The notes under the pieces were generated by a model. The model was not told the DNA's origin, made no database searches, and saw only the letters and a program-made list of their open reading frames with translations. This document shows positions 34,817-44,302 of a stretch of DNA of 64,000 nucleotides, one piece after another (within the stretch, counting starts at the first letter, position 1; every line of letters begins with the position of its first letter). The position numbers and the translations under genes were made by a program. This DNA comes from Phyllobacterium sophorae (GTDB lineage Bacteria > Pseudomonadota > Alphaproteobacteria > Rhizobiales > Rhizobiaceae): assembly GCF_003010965.1 (NCBI RefSeq), contig NZ_PGGM01000011.1, positions 62,001 through 126,000 on the forward strand, in the 5' to 3' direction.

Positions 34817-35470
34817 TCAGCCCTCGTGGGCACCAAACATGGTCTTTGCGTAAATGATGCCAAGCCCGTATGCCCCGCCAAACTTCTTGGCGATTCCGGT
34901 GGTCATGTCGTACGTTTCCGTGCGTGCCCAATCCCGCTGCAGTTCAAGCATGTATTGAAGGGAGGTCATGGGCCGAGCCCCGGCCTGAATCATCCGGTCT
35001 GACGCGCGTTCGTGCGCCTCGGTGGACACGTCTCCGCAAGCGTCGCTGATGAAATAGACCTCGAAACCCTGATCAAGTGCCGAAAGCGCCGGACCCACAA
35101 TGCACACCGACGTCCAAAGTCCCGCGAGAACAACTCTGTTCTTGCCGATACGGTTGACTTCTTCGATAACGGCGGCATCTTCCCACGTGTTCATCGAGGT
35201 TCGATCGAAAAGTTTTTTGCCTTCGAATGCATCGGTAATCTCTGTGAACATGGGGCCAGAGAAGCTCTTTTCTGCCACAGTGGTCAGGATGGTGGAAACT
35301 CCGAAACCGGCAGCTGCGTTGGATACAAGCGCGGCATTGTTCCGCAGATTTACTGCGTCGATTGATTTTGTGGCAAAAGACATCTGCGACTGGAAATCGA
35401 TCAGAATCAGCGTGTGGTCTTTCGGGGATACCAGTTGGGATCCTGGCGTTGGGGTGGCTTTGGTCGACAT
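34817..35470 (-). CDS. Isochorismatase-family hydrolase (YcaC type)
   Basis: A 217-residue cysteine hydrolase with the catalytic set Asp25 (LILIDFQSQM), Arg90 and Cys123 (GLWTSVCIVG), similar to but clearly diverged from the copy at 24048. The start at 35470 has a GAGAGGAG site and avoids 35 unlikely upstream residues. It is the first gene of the minus-strand series down to 28097 (XapX, amidohydrolase, DoxX, MFS, porin, DUF1275). Amide or hydroxamate cleavage fits both this family and the amidohydrolase, but the substrate is unknown. Confidence 0.9.
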   Translation of the reverse strand: MSTKATPTPGSQLVSPKDHTLILIDFQSQMSFATKSIDAVNLRNNAALVSNAAAGFGVSTILTTVAEKSFSGPMFTEITDAFEGKKLFDRTSMNTWEDAAVIEEVNRIGKNRVVLAGLWTSVCIVGPALSALDQGFEVYFISDACGDVSTEAHERASDRMIQAGARPMTSLQYMLELQRDWARTETYDMTTGIAKKFGGAYGLGIIYAKTMFGAHEG

Positions 35471-35731
35471 AACAGCTCCTCTCGACTGAAAAACATTTTC
35501 AGTTTCGGTGGCGAGTATGGTCGAGGCAGCTGATGCGCGTCTTGTCTGATTGATTGCCGTTTTGAAGATTTGCACGGTCGCCTGAGAGCGGCGGAGAAAT
35601 GCCTGTAGATGATAAGCGTGTGCTCAGGCTTTTCGTCGAGAGGTCGACCAATGTTCCCAACACCTGCAGTGCGAGGCACGATCTGGTTGGGGAGACACTG
35701 CCGCCGTGACACTAGGGGCCGAGTTACTCAG

Positions 35732-37699
35732 CTATGCCGTCATCTCAAATGTATCTGCCGCGTGCGGAGAGAGGGTATTGGGCAGACATATCTCAACGAG
35801 TGCGCCCTCCGCGTCGTCCCGGTTGACGATCGAAATAGAACCGCTGTGAGCCGTTACAATGGAGCGGCATATAGCCAGCCCCAGCCCCATTCCGGTGTCT
35901 TTTGTCGTTGAAAATGCCCGAAATGTTCTTTCCGCCATTTCGGGCGCGAGGCCCGGGCCGGAATCAGCAATGCGAATCCAGACGGCGTTGTCACCAGCTT
36001 CAGTCACGATCGACAAGCTCCTGCGGTCCCTTGGTACCGACTCCATGGCCTGGATGGCGTTCGTGACGATGTTGCTGACCACTTGTTGCAGTAGAATGCG
36101 ATCGCCCTCGATCACCATGCTCACCGCGCGCAGGTTCAGAGACAGGTCGATGTCCTGAGCCTCAAGTTCCGCCCGCTTCAAGTGGACGGTGTCTGCGATG
36201 ACTTCGTCAAGCAACAGTTCTCCCAAGTCCGTCTTGCTCTTGCTTAGGAGCATGCGGACGCGTTTGACGACACCATCGGCGTGTTGTGCGGCGATCACGA
36301 CATCCGCCAGGGCCGTATGAGCTTCACCTATATCGGGTGGACTTTTGGCCAGCCAGCGTTGGGCCGCTTGCGCCGACGTCGTGATCGCCGATAGCGGTTG
36401 GTTGACCTCGTGAGCGATGGATGCGGAGATCTCGCCAATCATGGCGGCGCGGGATGCCTGTTCAAGCTCCCGTCTGGTTTGCTCGAGCGTATTCTGAATG
36501 GCAAGGCGCTCTGTAATATCTACTATGCTGCCTTGAATGCGGTCGAGGCCAGCGCCATTTGGCGGAAAACTGAGCACGACGATGACATTTATCAGCTTGC
36601 CGTGCCGTCCCCTGACCGTCGCTTCCGATTGAAATGTTGAATGACCCTCGTCGATCGCGATCAGGCATTGCGCGAAGCTTTCATCGGTATCGGGAAGAAA
36701 CTCGTCAAGATGAGTGAAAAATTCTTCCTTGCTCGGGACGCCCATCAGCTTCAGCGCCGTCTGGTTTACGTCTGTTATTCGGACCAGCCGACGGGCCTTT
36801 TGTACAAACTCCGGATGCTGGGCCAGGTATTGACGGATGTCCTGGACGCCTGTCCTGTGCAGAGCGTCGAGCTCGTGTTTTACATCCCTGAAGTCATGTT
36901 CCCAGATCGCCACCGCAAGTGTTTCAAAAATTGTTCGAAATCGATGCTCGCTGACTTTCAGCGCTCGGTCCGCAACCTTTTGCTCGGAAATGTCCGTATT
37001 GGTTTCAAGAATGGTAGAGGCCGTGCCATGCCGATCTTTTTGCAGACGCCAGCGGCCCAAAACGTCGATTTCCCGCCCGTCTTTAATCCGAACCCTAAGT
37101 TCTCCTTGCCAGTGCCCGCTTGCAATAAGTGCTGCCTCGGCATCATCGCGTGAGCCGGGGAAACGCGTCTGCAACAGCTCGTGAGCGTCGCGGCCAAATA
37201 CCTCGCTGCTGGACCAACCGTAAAGCTGCTGGGCTCCACGGTTCCAAAAGACGATTTTTCCTGAACGGTCTCGCAGGAAGATCGCGTCGTTCGTTAAATC
37301 CAATAGACGGGCCTGCGCCTCCAAGATGACGCGGTCAGCGTGGCGTCGTAAGACCAGGACGGTGGTCACGATGTTAGTCGAAAGGCTGAACAGGAGCCGC
37401 AACACCGCCTGCGGGTCCCCTTGATATCCGTGCACATAGGCAAAACTGGCAACGGTAAGCGCAGCGCAGACCAAGGACCAAAACAGTGTCCACAATCGGT
37501 TCCCGAAGTCGCCGGCCAGAACAAGGACGAGGACGTAGAGAACGGCAATCGCACTGCCAAGGGAAGTGAAAGTGTCGATCAGAAAGATAATGCAGACGAG
37601 GCAAGCTGCTCCGATCAGTCGTATCCGACGCTGCAATCCACCGTTGCCAAGGTGAACATTCTCAGCATGCCATCGCTCGATAAGCCGCCGGTTCACCAT
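35732..37699 (-). CDS. Membrane-bound PAS sensor histidine kinase
   Basis: A 655-residue kinase. Residues 25-125 hold four or five membrane helices; two PAS domains follow (about 130-250 and 260-410). The HisKA domain has His430 in SIAHEVNQPLSAI and the HATPase domain has SNIVTNAIQAM, DSGPGLA and GMGLGLAICRSIV boxes. This NtrB/FixL-like layout usually phosphorylates a FixJ-type regulator. No response regulator is adjacent; FixJ-like and single-receiver genes lie 10-12 kb away at 47.8-48.8 kb. The ribosome-binding site is weak. It lies upstream of the amidohydrolase series on the same strand (260-bp gap). Confidence 0.92.
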   Translation of the reverse strand: MVNRRLIERWHAENVHLGNGGLQRRIRLIGAACLVCIIFLIDTFTSLGSAIAVLYVLVLVLAGDFGNRLWTLFWSLVCAALTVASFAYVHGYQGDPQAVLRLLFSLSTNIVTTVLVLRRHADRVILEAQARLLDLTNDAIFLRDRSGKIVFWNRGAQQLYGWSSSEVFGRDAHELLQTRFPGSRDDAEAALIASGHWQGELRVRIKDGREIDVLGRWRLQKDRHGTASTILETNTDISEQKVADRALKVSEHRFRTIFETLAVAIWEHDFRDVKHELDALHRTGVQDIRQYLAQHPEFVQKARRLVRITDVNQTALKLMGVPSKEEFFTHLDEFLPDTDESFAQCLIAIDEGHSTFQSEATVRGRHGKLINVIVVLSFPPNGAGLDRIQGSIVDITERLAIQNTLEQTRRELEQASRAAMIGEISASIAHEVNQPLSAITTSAQAAQRWLAKSPPDIGEAHTALADVVIAAQHADGVVKRVRMLLSKSKTDLGELLLDEVIADTVHLKRAELEAQDIDLSLNLRAVSMVIEGDRILLQQVVSNIVTNAIQAMESVPRDRRSLSIVTEAGDNAVWIRIADSGPGLAPEMAERTFRAFSTTKDTGMGLGLAICRSIVTAHSGSISIVNRDDAEGALVEICLPNTLSPHAADTFEMTA

Positions 37700-38127
37700 C
37701 GCGCCACACCGATGGTCAGTTTCCCAAGGGCAAGGAAGGACGCGCTTCCAACATGGGGTGGGGTCCGCTTACGTTGTGCCACTATTTCCGTTGCCTCATT
37801 GCCGAGGTGCCACTGTAATCGGGTGTCGTGTCAATCATCTTGAATGATGAGCTCTTATTTTGGACGTTATCGCTCGCTGCTCGTCAAGCCGTTGACCCGT
37901 CGGGCCACGATCGGAACATATTCGTCAAATTGCAAGCTTCTCATACAAGAAGTTGCCCCAAGAAAGGCGCAAAATCCCACAGACTGTAATGCCACGAGTG
38001 TCGATTGAACGTTTGTTCCCGTCAGTTGCTCTTGACTGGGGGCTAATCTAAGCTAGGGCAAATTGAGGAGGCTCAGCTTTGATTGCGACTATCGTGGCGC
38101 ATTTGAAGCGCCGGCTGGGAGGGTGCA
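37700..38127. other. Divergent intergenic region
   Basis: About 430 bp between the sensor kinase (minus) and the first AraC gene (plus). No gene or clear operator found. A GGGAGGG ribosome-binding site for the TTG start of the AraC gene lies at the right end (38117-38123). Confidence 0.4.
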
Positions 38128-39036
38128 TTGGATTCCATTGCTTCTAAGGAAGGAAGTGTCGGCCCGTATTTTGGATTGCCGCATGCCCCTTGCTTGAGTT
38201 TGAAACCGATGAAAGCGGCGTCCTTTTCAGTCACTCGACTTCGGCGGGCCGTCGCGGACGGCACCAGTTTCATTGTGGAGCTGCCTCCGCAGGACGCCTA
38301 CTTCATGATGGTTTATCTGAGAAATGTGCGCCATTGCGACATTATCGCGGATGGGTCGCGCACGGATGTGACCGACTATCGGAAGGGATCCGTGTGTTTG
38401 GTGGATCTCACCGATGGCGCATCAATCTGTCTGCACAGTGATCTGGACGCGCTCGCGTTCCGGTTGCCTCAGTCGCTTTTTGACGAGCTTATCGAGAGAT
38501 CAACCGAAGCCCAGTTTCGAAAACTTCGTTGCAAGCGTGGCGAGATCGATTCTGTAATGCGTAACCTCGGTGTCGCCTTGCTTCCGCTATTCGAGGCATC
38601 GCCCTCCAAACCCCCAGCCGCGCTGCAACACATAGCCATCGCAACCTGCGCGCACCTTCTTCATAACTATAGCGATGTGCCGCTGGGCAATTCGTATAAG
38701 AATGGCTCCCTGTCACCCTGGCAGGAAAAGACGGCGAAGGAGTTTATGATCGATCATTTCCGCAGTGACATCTCAGTGACGGCCATCGCGGCCTCGGCTG
38801 GTTTGTCGAGCGGACATTTTTCGCAAGGGTTCAAGAACGCAACCGGCCAAACCCCACATCAATGGCTGATTAGATTACGAGTTGAACGCGCTAAGGATTT
38901 GCTCGCAAACCGCTCGATGAACCTGTCGATTATTGCAGAGGAATGCGGCTTCACCGACCAAAGTCATTTTACCAAGGTATTTTCGCGAGAAACCGGCATG
39001 ACGCCGGCGGTGTGGCGAAATCGGGGGCTTCAATAG
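38128..39036 (+). CDS. AraC family transcriptional regulator
   Basis: A 302-residue regulator. The N-terminal half (about 25-190) is a ligand-binding beta-rich domain; the C-terminal 100 residues hold two helix-turn-helix motifs, with ITAIAASAGLSSGHFSQGFKN-type first helix pair (seen as VTAIAASAGLSSGHFSQGF) and the second ending ECGFTDQSHFTKVFSRETG. The start is TTG at 38128, supported by GGGAGGG just upstream; an in-frame ATG at 38209 would shorten it by 27 residues. It is next to a second AraC gene and an alpha/beta hydrolase, and close to the sensor-kinase and amidohydrolase region. Its targets are not shown. Confidence 0.88.
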   Translation: MDSIASKEGSVGPYFGLPHAPCLSLKPMKAASFSVTRLRRAVADGTSFIVELPPQDAYFMMVYLRNVRHCDIIADGSRTDVTDYRKGSVCLVDLTDGASICLHSDLDALAFRLPQSLFDELIERSTEAQFRKLRCKRGEIDSVMRNLGVALLPLFEASPSKPPAALQHIAIATCAHLLHNYSDVPLGNSYKNGSLSPWQEKTAKEFMIDHFRSDISVTAIAASAGLSSGHFSQGFKNATGQTPHQWLIRLRVERAKDLLANRSMNLSIIAEECGFTDQSHFTKVFSRETGMTPAVWRNRGLQ

Positions 39037-39169
39037 TCGCCCACGCCTGATCAGGCGATAATTAAAATCGCACTTTTTTGACAATTGCCGGTGTTTTTTA
39101 CCAAGCGGATGTATAGTATCCACTCGCGCTCCCTGGCGGGCCCACATTCACAATTGGAAAGACTCGCTT

Positions 39170-40051
39170 TTGGACGAAGAGCTGCGAAATGTTTTCTCCG
39201 AGGGACTAAGGAAGCCCAAGAGGTCGTCAATCACGGCTTCGAATATTGTCGTGACGAGGATGAGCTACGACAAGTTCGATCTGCCCCCGAGCCCGGTGAT
39301 TCCTTGTGGCGATGCCTTTAGCGTGATCACCCAGCTCACGGATTTTCAATCCCACAGACTTTGGAGGGGGGGCACGCTTGTCTATGATGGGGGGCATCCC
39401 AGAGGGACTCTTGCGATCACCGATCTTCGCGATCAGTGGCAATGCCATCATCTGTCGCCTTTCGACAACGTCCGCTTTCACATTCCATTTTCAAATGTCC
39501 GGGCCTTCACCGAAGAAGTCGGCAGGCCGGAGTTTGCTGGCTTTGTTTGTCCGCCTGGCACGAAGGATGATGTCGTCCTGGGCTTAGCGCAGGCACTCCT
39601 TCCCGCACTTGCCAATCCGGAGCGTGCAAGTCAGCTGTTCCTTGAACAGATCAATCTTGCAATGCTCACACATCTCACACAGACCTATGGCGGGATTCAT
39701 TTTCCCTCGAGAAGGAAGGGTGTGCTTGCTGCATGGCAGGAGAGGCGGGCGACAGACTTTCTGGCTGCGCACCTCAATGCGCAATTTTCAATTGCTGATT
39801 TGGCGACGGAGTGCGGTTTGTCGCGCAGCTACTTTATCAAGGCATTTAAAGAAACCTTTGGACGCACACCATACCGTTGGCTGATCGAGTATCGTGTGGC
39901 GCGCGCCAAGCAGATGCTTCTACTTGACACAACAATCGCAGAAATCGCCATCTCTTGCGGCTTTGCCGACCAGAGTCACCTGACGCGCGTATTCTCCGAG
40001 ATCGTCGGTGAAGCTCCTGGAACGTGGCGGCGGAAAAATCGTCCGCAATAA
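39170..40051 (+). CDS. AraC family transcriptional regulator
   Basis: A 293-residue AraC regulator, about the same length and shape as its neighbour at 38128 but clearly divergent. The C-terminal two HTH motifs read LATECGLSRSYFIKAFKETF and ISCGFADQSHLTRVFSEIVG. The N-terminal domain is the AraC effector-binding type. The start at 39170 is TTG and uncertain; ATG at 39260 is the first methionine. It precedes the alpha/beta hydrolase at 40292 by 240 bp on the same strand, so that gene may be its target. Confidence 0.85.
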   Translation: MDEELRNVFSEGLRKPKRSSITASNIVVTRMSYDKFDLPPSPVIPCGDAFSVITQLTDFQSHRLWRGGTLVYDGGHPRGTLAITDLRDQWQCHHLSPFDNVRFHIPFSNVRAFTEEVGRPEFAGFVCPPGTKDDVVLGLAQALLPALANPERASQLFLEQINLAMLTHLTQTYGGIHFPSRRKGVLAAWQERRATDFLAAHLNAQFSIADLATECGLSRSYFIKAFKETFGRTPYRWLIEYRVARAKQMLLLDTTIAEIAISCGFADQSHLTRVFSEIVGEAPGTWRRKNRPQ

Positions 40052-40291
40052 ACGGCGGCCGCAAACCGTTCCGATTTCACCGGGCGACAGTTTGGCTGTC
40101 TATCTCGCGTTGCAGAGCGCTTGGTTTGTCCAAACACGGGATAAACCGACAAGATTGGATCCCGACAGAGCACTATTAAGGCGTCCGGAACCCCACGCCC
40201 CGGGAAGTAGCCGGAGCGGCGCTTTCCGCCGCGATGGTGGTGCCAGCTTTCGCGCGAACCAATCCGAACCCAGACAAAAGGAATATCGGCC

Positions 40292-41116
40292 ATGCATAAT
40301 TTCATCGAAACGAAAGACAAGACCAAGATTTTTTACAAGGATTGGGGAACCGGCCAGCCTATCCTTTTCTCGCACGGTTGGCCGTTGTCCGGAGATGCGT
40401 GGGAAGCGCAGATGTTGTTCTTCGGTCAGCAGGGATACCGCGTCATCGCTCATGACCGGCGCGGTCACGGTCGATCGGACCAACCATGGGATGGCAACAA
40501 CATGGACCAGTACGCGGACGACTTGGCTGAGCTGATTGAGAAGCTCGACCTCAGCAACCTGGTTCTTGTCGGCCATTCCACAGGTGGGGGCGAAATTGCT
40601 CATTACATCGGTCGTCATGGAAACGCTCGGGTCGCGAAGGTCGTCCTGGTGGGCGCAGTTCCGCCACTGATGTTGAAGACGGCTTCGAACCCGGAGGGCA
40701 CTCCCATCGAAGTTTTCGATAACATCCGAAAGGGCACCGCGACGGACCGCTCGCAGACTTTCAAGGACCTCACGATGCCGTTCTACGGTTTCAACCGGGA
40801 CGGCGCGAAGACAAACGAGGGCCTGCGCGAATCCTTCTGGTTGGAAGGCATGATCGGCAGCATCAAGGGTCACTACGACTGCATCCGTGAATTCTCCGAG
40901 ATCGACTACACTGATGACCTGAAGAAGATCGAAAAGCCGACGCTCGTGATTCACGGGGACGACGATCAGATTGTGCCGATCGCGGCATCCGCGGAAAAAA
41001 CGGTCAAAATCGTAAAGAATGCAACATTAAAGGTCTATCCGGGAGCCGCACACGGACTCGCCCAGACCGAAGCAGAGAAGTTCAACAAAGACGTGCTCGC
41101 TTTCATCAAATCGTAA
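40292..41116 (+). CDS. Alpha/beta hydrolase, cofactor-free haloperoxidase type
   Basis: A 274-residue hydrolase with the fold landmarks [11 protein letters not shown] (oxyanion region), nucleophile Ser96 in VGHSTGGGE, an acid in HGDDDQIVP (about 223-225) and His254 in GAAHGL. The [14 protein letters not shown] segment is typical of non-heme chloroperoxidases/aryl esterases. Members hydrolyse esters or lactones; perhydrolase activity is a side reaction. A start at ATG 40292 follows the AraC gene at 39170 on the same strand. A small, convergent gene begins right after its stop. Confidence 0.92.
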   Translation: MHNFIETKDKTKIFYKDWGTGQPILFSHGWPLSGDAWEAQMLFFGQQGYRVIAHDRRGHGRSDQPWDGNNMDQYADDLAELIEKLDLSNLVLVGHSTGGGEIAHYIGRHGNARVAKVVLVGAVPPLMLKTASNPEGTPIEVFDNIRKGTATDRSQTFKDLTMPFYGFNRDGAKTNEGLRESFWLEGMIGSIKGHYDCIREFSEIDYTDDLKKIEKPTLVIHGDDDQIVPIAASAEKTVKIVKNATLKVYPGAAHGLAQTEAEKFNKDVLAFIKS

Positions 41117-41329
41117 TCAGAGCGACACCAGGTAAACGCGCCTCGGTATCATCTTTGGTTGCTCGGCGGGCGATCCTCCCCATTGCCCGCCGCTGGTTTC
41201 TTCAACGGCTTGCTGATCCTCATCTGCCAAGTCGCCTCCTGCGACATTGCTAGTCGTGCTCGAAGTCCTCCTCATTCCCCGGTTCTTGTGGTGAGCGTCG
41301 GCCTTGTCCGATCGTGTTTGTATGGCCAA
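41117..41329 (-). CDS. Small hydrophilic protein, hypothetical
   Basis: A 70-codon frame from a TTG start with GGAA about six bases upstream. The sequence reads like a real small protein: a basic N-terminus (DKADAHHKNRGM), then a Ser/Gly/acidic stretch (SNVAGGDLADEDQQAVEET) and SGGQWGGSPAEQPK. Such short hydrophilic proteins occur in rhizobia, often stress-related, with unknown function. It is convergent with the alpha/beta hydrolase and abuts its stop codon. Confidence is moderate because there is no family match I can name. Confidence 0.5.
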   Translation of the reverse strand: MAIQTRSDKADAHHKNRGMRRTSSTTSNVAGGDLADEDQQAVEETSGGQWGGSPAEQPKMIPRRVYLVSL

Positions 41330-41442
41330 CAGTTTCCGGGCTGACGGCGAAAAGCGTTGATTTCAACAAATCGCAAAAGCCCTGTGCAAGAATGGTCTGG
41401 CCTCCGCGTTAAGGTGCCGGTCACCACGCAAGGAGATCAATA

Positions 41443-42516
41443 ATGAAATTCAACCCTACGCGACCGCGCTTGGCCCGTTCCAAGCTTTTCGTCCGACTGG
41501 CCTCTGCAGCGATCAAGCTGGCAGTCCCGGCGGTGCTTGTCGCTTATTTCTTCGCTCCCGCTGAGGCTGAAGCGCCCGTTGTTGGGACTCAGGCACCCGG
41601 CTTTTATCGTATGCCGCTCGGGAAATTTGAGATCACGGCGCTTTCCGACGGGACGCACCCGTTTCCCGTGCACAAGGTGTTGACCAAAGCCGCGCCCACA
41701 GCCAGCGGAGTTGCCGGAAAAGTCGCTCCTCTCAATGAGGTGTCGCCCGGTGAGGCGGACGCCTTGCTGGCGCAAAACGAGCTAACAGCCCCCATCGAAG
41801 GCTCAATCAACGCCTTTCTCGTCAACACTGGCACTAAACTTGTTTTGATCGATAGTGGGGCGGGGTCGCTTTACGGTGAGTGTTGCGGGCATCTTGTCGA
41901 GAACCTTCGCGCGGCCGGCTACAAGCCCGAGCAAGTCGATGAAATCTTCCTGACCCATCTCCATGCGGACCATGTCGGGGGCATTGCTCCAAAGGGGAAA
42001 ATGGCCTTTCCCAATGCGACCGTCCGCGTGAGCAAGGCGGATGCGGACTACTGGTTGTCGGAAGCCGACGAGGCGGCTGCTCCGGCCCTGCTGAGGCCGA
42101 TGTTTGATGGCGACAAGGTGTCACTTAAACCCTACATCGATGCTGGACGGTTCAAGCCGTTTGAAAGTGATCAGGAACTTACGCCGGGTATACGTCCAAT
42201 TGCCGCTGCGGGTCATACCCTTGGGCACAGCTTCTATCAGGTTGAGAGCGACGGGCAGAAGCTTCTACTTTGGGGCGATGTGGTGCATGTCGCGCCCGTT
42301 CAATTCCCCGATCCGAGCGTGACCGTCGCATACGACAGCGATGCGAACGAGGCTGTGGCCGAGCGGGACGCAATCTACTCGGATGCAGCTCGAAAGGGCT
42401 ATTGGATCGGAGCAGCCCATATCTCCTTCCCGGGCTTGGGTCATGTCGGCGTCAAGGGGAGCGAGTTCTATTGGATCCCCGCCAATTATTCGGCCGCGTC
42501 CGTTGCGGGCAAGTGA
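41443..42516 (+). CDS. Metallo-beta-lactamase-fold hydrolase, exported
   Basis: A 357-residue protein with an N-terminal hydrophobic segment (AIKLAVPAVLVAYFF) that should anchor or export it, then an MBL fold with the zinc motif THLHADHVGG, GHTLGHSFYQ and WGDVVHV. An AAGGAG site lies just before the start. It is followed after 34 bp by a dehalogenase-like alpha/beta hydrolase. The MBL at 51478 is a shorter cytoplasmic relative of the same subgroup. Likely activity is on lactones or esters, not antibiotics (inference from subgroup). Confidence 0.9.
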   Translation: MKFNPTRPRLARSKLFVRLASAAIKLAVPAVLVAYFFAPAEAEAPVVGTQAPGFYRMPLGKFEITALSDGTHPFPVHKVLTKAAPTASGVAGKVAPLNEVSPGEADALLAQNELTAPIEGSINAFLVNTGTKLVLIDSGAGSLYGECCGHLVENLRAAGYKPEQVDEIFLTHLHADHVGGIAPKGKMAFPNATVRVSKADADYWLSEADEAAAPALLRPMFDGDKVSLKPYIDAGRFKPFESDQELTPGIRPIAAAGHTLGHSFYQVESDGQKLLLWGDVVHVAPVQFPDPSVTVAYDSDANEAVAERDAIYSDAARKGYWIGAAHISFPGLGHVGVKGSEFYWIPANYSAASVAGK

Positions 42517-42550
42517 AATCAACATTCACGCGAAACGCAGGAGTGCGACA

Positions 42551-43417
42551 ATGACCGACATTCGGCACCACACCGTCATCGCAAACGGAATTCGCCAACA
42601 TTACCTCGAGGCTGGAACGGGGCCAACCGTAGTTCTTTTACACGGGTTTCCTGAAACCAGCTTCGCTTGGCGATTCCAGATACCGGTTCTGGCAGAAAAG
42701 TACCATGTGATTGCACCAGACTTGCGGGGTTATGGCGAGACGGACAAGCCGGCGGCGGGGTACGACAAGCGGAACATGGCTCTCGACGTACTGGAACTGC
42801 TGAAGTCCAGGAATATCGGGAAAATTGCATTGGTCGGCCATGACCGCGGTGCCCGCGTGGCTACGCGCTTCGCAAAGGACCATCCGCATGTCGTCGATCG
42901 GTTGGTCGTGATGGATAATGTCCCGACGCGCCTTGTAGCGCGGAACATGAACGCGCAGACCGCAAGGGCATACTGGTTCTTCTTCTTTCACCTGGTGCCC
43001 GAACTCCCCGAAACATTGATCGCAGGAAAGGAGGACCTTTGGCTCCGTCACTTCTTTTCCGACTGGTGTTACAACCCGCATACAATCAGCGGAGCGGACT
43101 TTGATACCTACGTCCAATCATACCGAAGCCCGGGCGCGGTCCGCGGAGCAATGTCCGATTATCGAGCGAACCGCGAAGATGTCGCCCAGGATCAGATAGA
43201 TGCCGACGTGAAAATCAAGTGCCCGGTCTTGTCGCTTTGGGGGGCTGACTTCGAGGCGGTCGGCAAGATGTTTGACATGCCGGAGGTATGGCGGGAAATG
43301 GCGCACAACGTGAGAGCCGAAGCCATCGAGCAGTGCGGGCACCTTCCACACGAGGAGCAGCCAGAAAGAGTGAATGGCCTTCTGCTTGAGTTCCTCGAGG
43401 GATGGGCCGGCCATTAA
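42551..43417 (+). CDS. Alpha/beta hydrolase, fluoroacetate-dehalogenase-like
   Basis: A 288-residue protein of the fluoroacetate dehalogenase/epoxide hydrolase group. The nucleophile Asp98 lies in GHDRGARVATR, giving the Asp-Arg-x-x-Arg pattern (Asp98, Arg99, Arg102) that holds the substrate carboxylate in fluoroacetate dehalogenase. The acid is Asp122 and the general base His264. At the place of the His-Trp halide pair there is Tyr141-Trp142; Tyr204 (SDYRAN) fits the third pocket residue. The missing histidine makes defluorination uncertain. Start 42551 has AGGAG seven bases upstream; it follows the MBL gene by 34 bp. Confidence 0.9.
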   Translation: MTDIRHHTVIANGIRQHYLEAGTGPTVVLLHGFPETSFAWRFQIPVLAEKYHVIAPDLRGYGETDKPAAGYDKRNMALDVLELLKSRNIGKIALVGHDRGARVATRFAKDHPHVVDRLVVMDNVPTRLVARNMNAQTARAYWFFFFHLVPELPETLIAGKEDLWLRHFFSDWCYNPHTISGADFDTYVQSYRSPGAVRGAMSDYRANREDVAQDQIDADVKIKCPVLSLWGADFEAVGKMFDMPEVWREMAHNVRAEAIEQCGHLPHEEQPERVNGLLLEFLEGWAGH

Positions 43418-43525
43418 GCGTGCCCAGTTGGGAATCAAGTGAATTATTCAAATTGTGTCTGAATGTGCAAGAATAACTCAAGTATAAAAGTATTATAGCC
43501 ATATTATAACACAGAGGGTCCTAAA

Positions 43526-44302
43526 ATGTTCAAGAAATACTCTATCGCACTTGCCATCTTGTTTGGCCCCACGATGATGTACGCGGAATCTTCTTATGCT
43601 GCCGAAAAGAAAACCGACGTCACCGTTGTCCTTGTTCATGGCGCATGGGCAGATGCGTCCAGCTGGAACAAAGTCATTCCTCTCCTGCAAAGGAAGGGAT
43701 TGAATGTCATGACGGTTCAAAATCCACTGACCTCACTTAGCGACGATGTCGCGGCCACAAAGCGGATTATTGACGACGCCAAAGGCAAGGTTGTCCTGGT
43801 CGGTCACAGTTGGGCCGGAACAGTGATCACAGAGGCCGGCAATGATCCCAAGGTATCGGCGCTCGTTTACGTCGCCGCTTTCGCCCCCGACGTCGGTGAA
43901 ACTGGCGACTCGCTGATCAAGTCCTATCCCACGCCTCCGGCGCTTTCGACCGTTTCAGCCGACAAAGCAGGTTTCGTTGTGCAGACGGAAGAGGGGGTTC
44001 TCAAGAACTTCGCTCCCGATATCCCTGTCGCTGAGGCGAAAACGCTGGCGGTCACCCAAGGCCCCCTTGCTGCCAAGACATTTGGCGAAAAGGTTTCCCA
44101 GGCCGCATGGAAGACGAAACCCTCGTGGTACATCGTCTCCGCGAATGACAGGGTCATCAGCCCGGAGCTTGAAGCAGCTGCAGCCAAGCGCATGAATGCA
44201 AAGACCACGGTGCTGCAGTCGAGCCATGTTTCGCTTCTTTCGCATCCAAAACAAGTTGCCGCAGTCATCGAACAAGCAGCCGCTTCGCTTGCTACGAACT
44301 GA
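43526..44302 (+). CDS. Secreted alpha/beta hydrolase (esterase)
   Basis: A 258-residue protein with a signal peptide (cleavage about residue 25, SYA) and the fold motifs LVHGAWADASSW and LVGHSWAGTV (Ser95). A late histidine (SSHVSLLSHP) completes the triad. This is the small esterase/hydroxynitrile-lyase-like group. An AGAGGG site precedes the start; the 110 bp upstream are strongly AT-rich (43430-43525). It lies in a run of hydrolase genes on the same strand but with its own promoter region. Confidence 0.88.
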   Translation: MFKKYSIALAILFGPTMMYAESSYAAEKKTDVTVVLVHGAWADASSWNKVIPLLQRKGLNVMTVQNPLTSLSDDVAATKRIIDDAKGKVVLVGHSWAGTVITEAGNDPKVSALVYVAAFAPDVGETGDSLIKSYPTPPALSTVSADKAGFVVQTEEGVLKNFAPDIPVAEAKTLAVTQGPLAAKTFGEKVSQAAWKTKPSWYIVSANDRVISPELEAAAAKRMNAKTTVLQSSHVSLLSHPKQVAAVIEQAAASLATN

